Source: Hansfordia pulvinata
Lineage: Eukaryota > Ascomycota > Sordariomycetes > Xylariales
Assembly (NCBI GenBank): GCA_006538405.1
Contig: BJKQ01000026.1
Coordinates: 123,975 to 187,974, forward strand
Direction of reading: 5' to 3'
DNA length: 64,000 bases
The translations under genes were made by a program, and so were the position numbers. Position 1 is the first letter of the stretch. The number at the start of each line of letters is the position of its first letter. The notes under the pieces were generated by a model, which made no database searches, was not told the DNA's origin, and saw nothing but the letters and a program-made list of their open reading frames with translations. Shown one piece after another: positions 45,602-57,200 of this stretch.

Positions 45602-46358
45602 GACCTGATGATGGGGGCGATGAAACTCGACCTAGGGGAGGCGTGCGATACTCGGGGAGGCATGCCTAAGGAATCAATGAAACCTCAGACCAGGAGGGCT
45701 TCCATACTTATAAATTGTGTGCATATTATCCGACACGGCTTAAGATGGAGCATCTTGTACATGATGACTCTCATTGCCAACATTTGCGGGAGACAGCACG
45801 TTGACGAAGACGGCACGTTGACGAAAGTCGGAGCGATGATGCACGAGATGGCGTGAACGGGAACAAAGGGATGGGCGACGTCTGGTACATTCTAGGCACG
45901 TGCATGGAAGGGTTCAGTGCAGGTACCTCGTGGCTCTTTTCGACAGGTACTCGCACCGCTCCATCAGCACAGACCGGACACGCGGCTTCCTGTCTCCAGA
46001 AAATCCGGGGTGTAAGGCAGGGAGATGTGAGGCACTCCGTACAAGCACAGACATTGAATGTCAGCAACTTGCATAGGGCTGGTCCGCGTACGATCTGAAG
46101 GTACATACCAGGTATTCACCTCAGATCCTTCATCCATGGATGTTTGTTGACCACCTACATGTGCCGCCTCCTGCCATCTAGGTACCTATGTCCGGGTGTA
46201 TGCGAACCGTGATCTATCTGTATCTCGCCCCGTTTGATCGGAGATTCCGTGCTTGGACCAACGCGAACCGTCTAGCTCGCAGGTACCTTGTTAGCCTGAA
46301 GGGCGGAGATGGTGGTAGCAAGAGTGCGTGCGAAGGTGGTAGCGGATAGGTGATCCAA

Positions 46359-46450
46359 TTAGGATGGATGATCCTAAATACGATAGCGTTTAGGATGTAT
46401 GATTCTAAGTGCGACAGTGATTAGGGTGTATGTTCCTAACTGCGGCGCTG
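46359..46450. repeat. 31-bp tandem repeat of TTAGGRTGTATGNTYCTAA type
   Basis: TTAGG starts at 46359, 46390 and 46421, an exact 31-bp period. Each unit is an imperfect palindrome: TTAGG, seven to nine bases, then CCTAA or TCTAA. Confidence 0.9.
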
Positions 46451-46470
46451 CAGGCGCAGTAGGCGCAGCA

Positions 46471-46503
46471 GGTGGTGGTGGTGGTGGTGGTGGTGGTGGT
46501 GGT
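46471..46503 (+). repeat. (GGT)n microsatellite
   Basis: Eleven GGT units, directly downstream of the 31-bp repeat. Confidence 0.95.
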
Positions 46504-48210
46504 AATGACAGTTAAAAGGCAGGTGCCGCCTGATGAGTGTATCGAGAGTACGAGTACTCGTAGAGTTGTACCTGGTCGCGATGCACGCGCAGGGACAGAG
46601 CTACGCAGGATAGCAGGGTCCAACACGTGTGAATCGTCATATCGACCTGTCAGAGTGATTATATCCACCTGCTATGGGTCTTGCCAGCGCAATTCTTTAC
46701 TTCTATTTTGTGCCTGGCCTTGGCGCGGACTGACCCTCGTTTGCAGGAGCTGTTGTCTGGAGTCTCGGGCTGATGGCAACCTGGAACGTCCATCGTGAAG
46801 CAAACGACGACGTGCTGTTGATGACACGAAAACATGTTCGACATGGCATGAACCATTTTCTATTTTGACCGGGCCCCTCTTCGTAGACTGTCCCGGCGTG
46901 CTGGAACCTCGCGCCGACTGCCTTTGACGACACAGACTCAGATACTGAGGTACTTACCTGGAAAGGTAACACTGGAAGGGGCTGCAAGTGAGGTACTAAA
47001 AGGTACTTGATGTGCGGCGTGGCGTTGCTGGTTCGCATCGAACAGTCACTGGCACGCGTCATCTACTCTGTCCATGAGAGGCAACAAGGCCTTAATCGAA
47101 CCGTTCTGTGCTACTACAGCCCGTCGCATTTGATCTCATTCCAGCCAACCCCAGCCAGGCGCTCGAAGCCCCGAAGGCCACACCGTCGCCACGGGGAATG
47201 GTGGAGGGGGGGAAAAGCGCGAGGCAATCCCCCTGCGCCGACGCCCGTTCGTCCCGTCGCCCGTTTGCCGCCTCAGTGGCCGATGTGATTGTCATGGTGA
47301 TGGGGATCAAGTCCCATTCATTGCAAGGAGTTTGCCTGGTCTAGGCATCGCGGCACTGCCACCGGAGAGACACGACACGACACGATACGACTCGACGCGA
47401 CACGCTCGCCATTGGCCAAGCGAGACGTGCTCCAGGTTGGACTCCGTCTGCCGCATTAGTCGGCGGTAGATATCGCGGAAGGCACGGAAAATGAAATAGA
47501 AAGATCGATGGGCAGTGAGTAGGACAAGGCGGATACTCTACAGAACCAAAACCAGAACCATGCTCCTGGTTTCTGACTCTTACTCTCTCCTCCACCTACC
47601 TCCAATGTCCTCGCTCAATCCCTTTCTACCTATCGTGAGCAGAAGCCCTTTGTCTTCGACCTGGCCTTGCTGCTGCCCTTCTAGTGCTGCACTCTCATCT
47701 TGACCCCGCTCTTATCGTAGGCGCATAAAGGCACAGGACGAGAGCAGCGCGCCGGGTAATGAGACAGCTGGCTGGACCAAACGAAATGAGGGGCCACGCT
47801 GAGGTAGAAGTAAAGGGGACGAGGGTCGCAAGAAATAATTTCATGTCGCGAGAGTGATACGCCCGCCAAAGATAGGTCATGAATAGCAAGGGTGCGAGAG
47901 GAGAAGCCATGAACAAGAAGGGCGCGACCAGAGAAGTACATGTAGGTGCCGCCGAAGCAGCGACATGCGCGGCTGTTTACGGTAGGCCGAGAAGCGGCAG
48001 GTCACCCGGCGCGAAACCGTTTGAACGTGTTCGGAGTACGGAGCTGCTTCGATAATATGCTCAGTAACACAACCTGTCTTCGACCGTGTCTTCGGCCCCA
48101 GACGCCGTTGGCTGCCCGCCTTTTCCTTCAGACTTGCAGCTGCATACTCTCGCTGTCACACTGGGATCAGCACACACGCTGCGCCTCGCGGGAGATGGAT
48201 GAGTGTTCCT

Positions 48211-48300
48211 AAAGTATGGGCGATTAGGACGTATGGCCCTAAAGTATGGGCGGTTAGGATGTATGGCCCTTAAGTTTGTGCTATTAGGATAAGTGGTGGA
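48211..48300. repeat. 30-bp tandem repeat of the same TTAGG...CCTAA family
   Basis: Units AAAGTATGGGCGATTAGGAC begin at 48211 and 48241, with a more diverged unit at 48271; the period is exactly 30 bp. The unit is related to the one at 46359. Confidence 0.9.
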
Positions 48301-51019
48301 TGAGGGGTCCTAATCAGGTTCTGCCGCCAAATGCTCAGAACATCCGGCCATCGATCTCGGTCCCCCGTAAGATAAGACGACCGCCCGTCCCCTTTCCAGC
48401 TGATCCCGACGGCCCGTCCTGTCCCTCGCCATGACCCAGTCCGTCTGGAGTGCCAGGAACGAAGCTTGCGACGCGCGGGACAAGGTAAGCACAGAGAAAG
48501 CTTTGCTTCTGATCAACGGAGCGGGTATGCATCAGAAGATTTGCATCAGCGTCGCTCGCATGAGGCAGTCGCGAGAACTTAATGGGAGAAGCACCACTTG
48601 CATGACGAAGATGTAAAGCGCAGGGACATAGACTGGCAAAAGGCAGCGGTGTCCGCTGGCCGAGGGCAGAGTGGCGGCTAATAGCCCTCTTTCGGATGGG
48701 TACCAGCCATCTGGGGCAGAGACGGACATCGCATTCTTCGGTGCGCATGTTCACTGGACTCAGGCCACCACGTTGGCATGGCACCAACGATTTGACCTAT
48801 TAAGACGGCTTTTAGGAGTATATGCCCTATCTTCGGGGTATTTGTCCTAATTCCCAATCTGACCGGATGGCGACTACCCGCTTGCTTTTTAGCACTTTTC
48901 TTCAATCAACACGAAAGGTCTGCAAGCCCGTACAGACTCGAAGCCAACAGATCCAAGTTCAGCAGTTGGCCTCAAGCAGCCCGTGACGACCTACCACAAG
49001 GTTGCTGTTGAGTTCGTCGAAAGGCGCAGGGTGAATTAGGGAATAGGTGCAGACTGGCAAGTGCCAGAGGTGGGAAAGGGAGGGGGTAAAGGACGGAAGC
49101 CAACACACGCCAGCCTTGCCCCTCAGACTTGTAGTCGCACGCCCTCGCTGCCGTGTTCGCGCCCACGTCCATGCGGGTGCCCACCCGCTCAACCGCCCAT
49201 CCATTCGCGCACGCCGGCTCGCATCGTGGCTGGTGGCACACGTCCGACCGGCCCCAGCTGCCGGCGAACGCAGCGTGAGCCCAAGCCCGACCAGCCCCCA
49301 GACGCCGCCGTCGCTACCGAGGGACCCCCTCCCCGGAAGTTGAGGTCGCAACGGCGGGCTTGTGCCGAGAATCGGGAAAAAAGCATGGGAATCAAAGCAT
49401 CGCCAGCGTCGACATCGGTGGAGGCAACAGCGTCTGGGTCTTAACCTTTATCCGCATTGACGGTGGTGGGGGCAGGGGCAGTCACGGCAGTGCCACCCGC
49501 GTCGATGGTGACGGGGTCGGCGCCGATAATGGGAGCCCAGGGTCAGTGTTGTCGGGGATCCGATTTTAGGGTCTCCCATCCCCAGTACGAGTAGTACTTT
49601 ACCTCGGAGGTACCTGCGCGTACCTACCTCAGTTCCAGGAGTTTCTAGGTACCTGGGTCTGCCACCCGGACAAGCACATTGGTTTCATGGTCTACCACCC
49701 TAAGTACCACAGTACCACTTCCACCTCAAGTGCAAGAGGGAAGGAGCGTCAGACGGCCGGCCTACCAAGGTTGAGTGCATGTACACACTCGACCTAGTTG
49801 CACCTGCCGCTGACGGACAACGCCTTCCTTGGCCCCTTATTTCAGCCAGAGCAGACGGTGACCGCCGGTGGTGCCTTTGTTGACAGCCAACTCGCGCCCG
49901 GTTTAGCAGTTCCCATCACGTCAGGCAGACAGACCATCATCACCACCATCGCACGCGCTGCTGAAAGGCTGAAGCTGTCAACGTTGTTGTTGTCTTAACG
50001 TTGTTGTTGTCCATTGGCGGTGAGCGACGGCTCATCCATGGAACGTCAGCGGAGGTAGATACCGTGGGTCAGGCTCTCGTTGGCCACGCCCCTTGACCAG
50101 ATGCGACCGCCCGACAGAACGGGGAGTACCAACTACTTGGTTTTACCGCTTCGCACATGACCCCCTTGCGCAGCTCTGCCAGACTGTTGCCTCGCCCGTT
50201 CACTTATCGACGTTCGCTTAATGCTAGCCGCCACTCAGCCAAGAATATGATATCAATAAGGTACCTTGTCCCTGGATTGCGGAAAACGAAGGCAGCCATT
50301 CATCCTGTGTCGGGACGCGGGCGGGGGAGCGAGTGCCTACAGAGTGGAAAGTCGACTTTCAGGAATATTTTTAGGAAATTTTTGCTCTTGTTTTAAGCAG
50401 GAGCGACTTTTAATTAGCAAAGTTTTTAATAGTATGTGTCCTAACTTTTTCCTTAACTAGGTAGTTAAGACGATACACCCTAAAAACGAGTACATAGGAA
50501 TTTTTGGTACTGATGGAATCAGGTACGCCAGGTGCATCAATGCGACTGGACATCCAATTTTGGTTCCTCGCAACTGATAATCTTGGCTAGGCTGTCACGA
50601 AAAGCCACGCCGAACGCTCCGCCCATTGCCAGCATTACGACGCTCCACCGTCGCCCACGGGTTCCACCAGCGCCTTGCCTGACTGACCTTTGGGCGTGCG
50701 GGCAGCCCGCGAAGAGGTCAATCGAGCGACGAGGTGAACCGATGCGCTGATGCTGATCGGGAACGTGGTGAGCTGAAGTCTGCAACGACCCGACATCCAT
50801 ACCCCAGTCATTGTCGCCAAAGCCTGCTCTGCTTCTCATACGGTCTGAAAGCAGCTGACCCGTCAATCTCAAAAGAGCCGGCCCCTTCGGACGCTTCCAC
50901 CTCCATCTTGCGCGCCCTGCCCTCTGCCGCCGCCTCATTCATGATGTGCCCGCCCAGATTTCATCAAATCACCGACTTGAAGTTACCAGGTACCGAGCCA
51001 GGTCAGCACCATTCAGAAG

Positions 51020-52182
51020 ATGTGTCCCGGCAACGACGAGACTCGCGTCTGCCGGAGTCCTATTGCCCACCTTCAGCGCCCCGGTACTGCGATCAGCTTT
51101 GGTCCCAACTGCCAGAAGCTGATGAAGCAGCACCTGATCCGCCATAGCCTTGGCGCGCACGCCGCCCAGAACGTCAGGTTTAATGAGCTGGCCCGCTCCA
51201 TCCACCTCGTCACTCCGGGCCGTCGAGGTGAAGCAGATCGTCTACGCAGCAACGCCTGGATCTCGGTCGTCTACCATCGGGTTCAGCGCTCCCTTACCCA
51301 GAAGGTCCGTCAGTTTGTGTCTTGCGGAGTCGCCTATGAGGCCTACGGCGAGCTCGTGTATCAGCCTTGGGCACGGGGCTTCCTTCACCCCGACTGGGAC
51401 GGCGTCGACTTGACTAAGGCCGAGGCTCGTCGCCTTCTCGCTTTGGCCTGCGACAAGCCGAGTACACTTCGGAGAAAGATGACTTCCGCGAGAGATCGAG
51501 CGTCATTTCAGAGCGAGCAGCCCAACCAGAAGTTGCGGATATAGCTCCAGAAGACCACATAGCACCACAGCCGATCGGGGTAGATATTTCGGCACAACAA
51601 GGTAGCACGGCAGCAAGTCCACGTCGGGCCCTTTTTGACCTCTCCAGTCTTGTCGCTCCGTCCTCGCCCCTCGGAGTTCTTTCTACAGCAAGTCCGATCG
51701 AGCCAGACGACAGCGCATCCAATTGCGGAAACCGGGGCACTGCGCGACAGCGGAAGCCGAGCGTCCCTCCCGACAGGTTAGCAGAGCTTCGCAACACCAT
51801 AGCCGGCGGCCAGCAAGAGCTTCTAGATCTCCATTTCGAGATGGGCCGCTATCTTTATGCAGCGTCCTGTATGGCCGCCGAGGAAGAGGAGTATGAGCGC
51901 TCCAGTGAAGAAGGTGGAGGGGCCCAGAGGGAGGAGGGGCTTTATATTATCCATGATCTTCTTCAGCTCGTTGAGGACTGCGCCTCGAAGCGGCGAGCTG
52001 TTGCAGCCCAGATGGCCACCATTGATCACGAGATTGACCTTTGCCTTTGGGATCAGGCATTTAGCGACGGACATTGCGACGATCCTAGGCTGTTAACAAA
52101 GACAGCTCGAGAGTCCCTGCCGACAACGGGCATCATTTGGAGACATTGGGCGTGGGACGGGTGGTATAATGGGAAGTGCTAG
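51020..52182 (+). pseudogene. hypothetical gene with one frame change (about 390 codons)
   Basis: ATG at 51020 opens a frame to 51544 that reads naturally to about 51450 (for example VRQFVSCGVAYEAYGELVYQ and WARGFLHPDWDGVDLTKAEA). A second frame, open from 51418, then carries on naturally to the stop at 52182, with EYTSEKDDFRERSSVISERA, a disordered Ser/Pro part, and a helical Glu/Ala-rich end including HDLLQLVEDCASKRRAVAAQ. The two are joined by a single-base frame change near 51455. An intron from 51356 to 51462 would also keep the frame but has a poor donor (GTGTAT). The C-terminal part looks like a coiled coil. The product is not recognised. Confidence 0.45.
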
Positions 52183-52478
52183 GGGGCAAATATTGAATAC
52201 AGCTCTTTCAGGTGCTTTCCCAACATGCTCCACACATCATCAACTTCAAGTAGACTCTGACGGTCCCAAGTCAGCACGGTGAAGGCAGATCGGAGCGGCT
52301 CTTTGCTCTGCATCAAGTACTCTGAGACTAGGGTTAGTCGAGTCGAATATGTGTTCCTGGATGGCGTCCTGCGGCTAGTGCTAGTGACCTGCGCGAGGAT
52401 GTTCTTCTCCATTCTCCTTGCCTTGAAAAAGTCGACGACAGAGCCGACGATCCCTTTCTAATTCCTCCTATACACGAA

Positions 52479-53084
52479 ATGTACACACCAGGTCCCTACG
52501 AGGAAGCACGCGGAGGCCCTTTGCCAGCGCCCTTCCCGACAAGTTCAGCCACGTTCGTCGACACCACCGTGTTGTCACACTCATTTAAGGGTCTTTCAAA
52601 CAACGACTACATACATGACGGACCCATCGCGACGGCCTCGAAGCTTTTGCGAAACCTTGCACATGGCCATCCATCCTGTTGGCCTCAGTAGCTCCTGCGA
52701 TAGCCAGTCGGAGACCGCAAGAACCTAGCCTTCCTCCAGCCTCTCTTTCCGGACGGATCCCCCACTTGACAGCCCACTTGCAGACCGATGAACCCGTCAG
52801 ACTCCTACCTGTGCGGGGTTTCAACTCGCCCGCCGATGCGCTGCGAACCGGCCGCGCCAGTCAACGAGTTCGGCGGCGTGGGCACAATGGTTGACAAAAG
52901 CAACAGGCAATATGAGCAGCACAACTTGACGCCACGATGTGACACATCATCCACGGTCGCTCCACCTGCTTCTCATGCATATTTGTTCCCCGACACCCAT
53001 GGGGCGTACACTACTCCAGCATTCCGCAACGGTCGCGGGGGTTCGGTATCTCCGCTGGTGATCCGTCCGCCTGTTGTTCGATAG
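52479..53084 (+). pseudogene. weak candidate: Pro/Thr-rich coding remnant
   Basis: Two open segments in the same frame, 52479-52691 and 52788-53084, with protein-like composition (MYTPGPYEEARGGPLPAP; later EFGGVGTMVDKSNRQYEQHN). They are separated by three stops in about 70 bp. No splice pair removes all of them convincingly. It may be a decayed gene or chance. Confidence 0.25.
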
Positions 53085-53521
53085 GGAGTCCCTGGCGGCT
53101 TACATCCGCGACAGGCTTTGCTGTACAAAGAGGTCAGGGGGCTGGACCCTTCCACAGCCCACCCAACTGGTTCATCCTTTCTTTTTTTCGCTCGGGTAGG
53201 CTGCTAGCATGAGCGGTGAGCTGATTATATGATGAAAGTCTCCTGCTTCCCAGCAAACGCTGGCCCTTCTCTCTCTCGAGTCTGGCAGACTGCAGTGAAG
53301 CCGAATCCGCCTCTCTTCTCTTGCTTGCCGTCACGCAGTAGGATCACTTTTCTGCATGAGCAAGCGCAGTGTCCTACTTGCTGGAGCAGAGGTGCTACTC
53401 AACGCCACAATCACGACCTGCTGTTACTCCGTTTCTTAGCCGGCCGGTCAGTTCAATCTTGAGTCGTCGCAAGTTGCCCTTCAAGCTGACAGCCTGCATG
53501 CGTAGGCACCTTGATCCCAAG

Positions 53522-55188
53522 ATGCAACCGACTGCTGAAGATGGCAGGGCTCCACGATCATCGCCTGCTCCTCCGAATCGCGGCTCCTCCCCTCAAACCA
53601 CCACCTCTCAGAGCACCATCTCAACAGCAAACGAAAGAAATTCAAGAAGCGAAAGGCAGGACAGAAAAGAGTTGCGTGCAGCCCTCAAAGAAGAGGCTCA
53701 ACAGTTCAAGCTACGGAGGCTTCGTGAAACGGAGGGGCGCACGAATCCGTCCACCGGGCTTCCGCTCGAGACAGAACGCGCCTTCACCACGCCACATGGC
53801 CAGATCCCTCCCGTGGCCATGACTCTCTTTATAGTCAAGCCTCTCGTCGTCAAGTCTCTCCTCGTCGTCAGCTTCCGTCTCGTCGCCAACCCCCGTCTCA
53901 TTCCCAACAGCCATCTCGTGGGCAGGTATCTGGCCATGGTTCGAGCAGTCACACACCCCAGTCCAATGGTGCCTCAGAGACCCGTTATGTCTATAATCTG
54001 CTTATTTCTGTATACAAGCTCATGAGTAGCATTGTGCAACTATCTGTTATGCCTTTGCAATCGTTGTGGGCCCATTGGCCCATATTGCTTGTTATTACGG
54101 CTCTTACCTTCACATTAAGCCTCTTTTGGTATAACTTTCTACACCCCATCTTGCGAGTGGTGCTTCCTATCCTGCAAGAACTACTTCCTCTCCTACAATG
54201 GGTGTGTTCTCTCAGCCAGGTACTTGATTCAACTCGAGTCTGCAAAGGACTGTCAGCCCAGGGTGCATCGCCAGCTTTGGACTTCAACTTCAACATGGTG
54301 GCGCCTGAGATACAGCTGGTACACGAAGATGTGTTCGAGACAATGATCGAGGACATTATGGCTGCAGCCAGTCTCGAAGACAAGTCCTGCCTGCCAAAGG
54401 AGACTGTCACCAAAAGAAGAGAACTCCGTGCGCGGATCAGCCAGCCTCTCAATGTCTTGCCGGGCATCAACATCGCTCTGTTAAGCTATCGCGACACGCT
54501 GATAAACACACAGTATCGACTACAGCAGATTGGAAAAGACATTTCGGAGCGACCCATCCTGGACACTATTGGTTGGAGGGTCTGGTTCCAGTACAATTTT
54601 CTTCTAGGGTCAGCGCCCGACCCTCGCATCGAAGCTCTTCTACAGCACTTGGAGACACGAGTCTACCAGACCAGCAATCAACTTGTTGCGTTGCAGGAGG
54701 CCACTGCTGAGCTATCTCGTAGGATCGACGAGCTCATGCCAGTAAAGGACTGCCTTCCAGAAAAGGCGACTGAGAGGAAGCTCCTCCAAATGAGAACATT
54801 CCAGAGTCTTGACTACTTTCGGGACATGTTCCTAGTAGAGGCAGGCAAGCCCCCTAGCCAGCAGAGAGATCAGCAGGTGGCCCTCCAGCGGGAGAACGTT
54901 CGAGAAAGCAAGTCTTACTCGGACCAGTGCAGACTGGACGTCGCAGACCTGGACCTCTATTGCCACTCTCTGAGTTACGTCCAGAACCACTCCTTCAAGG
55001 ACAAGCTCAACAAGCAGCTCAAAATGACCGAGCTTTCCCTAGCCAACCTTGACAACGTCATGACCACGGGCCATATGAAGGGTCTAGAAGCCAATAAAGC
55101 CATCCAGGAGATTCAGGACCTGGAAGGGGATGTGTGGATGATCATCAGGAACTTCATGAACGGCATACAGGGTCTTATAAAGGCCTGA
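53522..55188 (+). pseudogene. single-pass membrane protein with helical C-domain, single-base frame change
   Basis: From the ATG at 54022 an uninterrupted 388-codon frame runs to 55188. The same frame is open back to about 53733, and a second, naturally reading frame starts at an ATG at 53522 (MQPTAEDGRAPRSSPAPP) and reaches the same area. They join if one base is missing in the CCCTCCC run at 53806-53812. The joined product would be disordered N-terminus, Arg/Gln/Pro/Ser-rich linker, one membrane segment (WPILLVITALTFTLSLFW), then about 330 helical residues with many Glu, Gln and Leu (HLETRVYQTSNQLVALQEAT). The architecture matches the gene at 41401-43749, although I see no strong sequence identity. 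If translation simply starts at 54022, the shorter protein (388 aa) would be intact with an N-terminal anchor. Confidence 0.6.
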
Positions 55189-56122
55189 GGCTCGTCACCG
55201 CAGGCGGTGAAGAAGCAGTCTCACAGTCTAATTGAATGGGGCACGCCCCAGCTCGTCCGCCAGGCCGAGGATGCACCAAATGCAGTGGGATCTTTAAGTC
55301 TCATGTCAACGATTCCCTCCGTTGAGAACCACGATTAAGAGATGTCAAAAGAGAATTGCTATCCTGCCTCAGTAACGCTTTCCTATTTAGAAACCTGATA
55401 CATACATTTCTACTTTTAGTTATCATCGGAGACGTGTGCCTCTTCGCTGTAACCTTCATAATTACTGACGCAACCACATTTTAACGCCAGCACCAGATTA
55501 ACGCTTGGTCTTCTCGAGCTAAACGTACTAACGTCGCATATGTTAAAGATATATTATTCATAATAATAATTTGAAAGCTTCTTTCGGTAATCCTAATGGA
55601 GGGCGTACTATTTACAAATCCTTTTGAACTTTTCTTACACGAATTTCCTTTATTTTTATCTTTAAGCATAGAGTCCAGCTTTTATAACTTAGAACACATA
55701 TATAATTTAATGCAGGCGGAATCGTGCGGCGCCTTATAAATATCCACCACACCGATCGTATAAAATCTTAGCCTCGAATCGGGATTACCATGCTGTTATT
55801 AAGCATAAGGTGTGGCTATGCAAGACAGAATGCGCAGCAGTTCTAGTACACGTCCGCGGGATATCCTTTTTCTGCGCCTGCATCTATCACATATGCATGC
55901 CTCTTTGATTCGCAAAAAGGTTGCGCGCGGCGTTCAGCTACAACATCAGGAATGTACGAAACAAACGAGTACAAAAGCAGTTTAAAAGCAACGGCTTGCA
56001 GATGACTATGATCCATTGATATAATGTTCAAGTTTATTCTGCTTAGAACTTATTTCTCACCTACCCGACAGCCGCCCGCTTGCGTCTTGTTACTTCAAAC
56101 ACATGTAAATATCCAAACTATA
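55189..56122. other. gene-free, partly AT-rich stretch
   Basis: 3' flank of the membrane-protein gene followed by a moderately AT-rich stretch (55440-55800). No supportable frame. The latter has lost many CpA positions and may be lightly RIP-affected. Confidence 0.5.
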
Positions 56123-57200
56123 TTATAGCAGACGAGGGGGTAGGGCGAGGCTGTGGAGGCGTCTCTTCAGTCTGATGTCCCTCGCCTTCATTTTCCTCCT
56201 GGTGGCGAAGCTCAACCCACGGATCTCTTGATAGACGCGGAGGCGGTCGTCGACAGTGCGGGCGATGGCAAAGTTCTCTTCAAAGAAAGCTCGACAGTCG
56301 AGGTGATCGATGCGCGGTACGTGATGCAAGATGAGTCTCGCGATATCCTTAGGAGACTGGCGGGAGCTGTCGATGCGGAGGCCAGCACGCCCGTGCCTGT
56401 CCAGCTTACCCTCGTCGATGCCCTCGTCGATGACAATGGGCACGCCCGCCGCCAGCGCCTCGGAGATATGCATGCCGTCCGCCTCCACGTTAGGGTCCCC
56501 CCACTCGTCGGTTGTCCGCTTAGTGAAAGCCAGAAGCGCCGCCTTGCCCGCGAAGAAGGCGCCCTTGTTCGATTCAACCACATCCCACCGCACCGACACC
56601 GTGTCGCGTTCCTTTTCGAACAGCGGCTTCAGCACTTTCTCGTAGTACATTTGATCCCTCTGGTCGCTGAGCAGCGCGCCCGCAATCTCTAGCTTGACGC
56701 CGGCCGCCTTGGCGATTTCGATGCCGCGTGGGAAGTCCTTCTTAGGCGAAAGCCGTCCCAGCATCGCCAGAGCGGCGCCACCAGCCCTTGCCCTTGTATT
56801 GCCACCCCTTCCCGGGCCCCGCTTGGAGTTCGATGGCGTTCGGCGGGATGCCGTTGGGAACAGCGCCAACAAAGCGCGCTTTGAATCCGCGCTGCTGCAG
56901 CTTCGACGCGGTTATGACCGGCAGGTTGGGGTGCTTGTCGGCGATGTCCTGCAGGTCCTGCCGGTCCGCGATGGGACCATGGAAGGTGACGACGCGCGGC
57001 ACCTCGGGCCCCAGCGACTCAAGCGCGCCGTCCAGCTCCTCCGAATGCGCGACCCAACAGTCGACGAGGTCGGGCTGAATCTGGGCGGCGACCCGTCTGA
57101 GGAGCTCCGCAGTCCTGCGCTTGCCCTCGGCGATGGCCTCGGCCGAAGCTGACTTGGGGTTGTGCGGGTCTGACAGGTAGGGTTTCTCGAAATTACCCAT
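56123..57200 (-). pseudogene. GT-B glycosyltransferase (GT4-like), N-terminus lost and frameshifted
   Basis: The 5' part (57200-56780) matches the end of an N-terminal GT-B domain: PYLSDPHNPKSA, a CWVAHSEELDGALE helix, RVVTFHGPIADRQDLQDIAD, and the interdomain VGAVPNGIP. The 3' part is the C-terminal Rossmann domain with AMLGRLSPKKDFPRGIEIAK and the E-x7-E signature EADGMHISE followed by ALAAGVPIVIDEG, typical of retaining family-4 nucleotide-sugar transferases. The two parts are in different frames; one extra base near 56775-56790 would explain this. The gene starts abruptly at AT-rich repeat DNA, so 100 or more N-terminal residues are missing. The ATG at 57200 is created at the junction. 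Sugar donor and acceptor cannot be told. Confidence 0.8.

Larger units (their letters stand above)
45602..51019. other. long gene-free GC-balanced stretch with many short repeats
   Basis: About 5.4 kb in which I find no frame with a credible start, splice sites and protein-like composition; the frames present overlap each other on both strands. It holds related 30-31 bp minisatellites (46359-46450 and 48211-48300), a (GGT)n run (46471-46503), CACGA repeats (47367-47405), GGTACC-type palindromes (45925-46180, 49600-49720) and a 17-bp duplication (49981-50011). A Pro/Arg-rich frame near 49061-49444 is the least unlikely candidate, but I would not call it. Confidence 0.5.

Noticed and set aside
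49061..49444. A Pro/Arg-rich frame ending in RRACAENREK, considered as a zinc-cluster start
   Set aside because: Only one of the required cysteines is present. It overlaps equally long frames on both strands.
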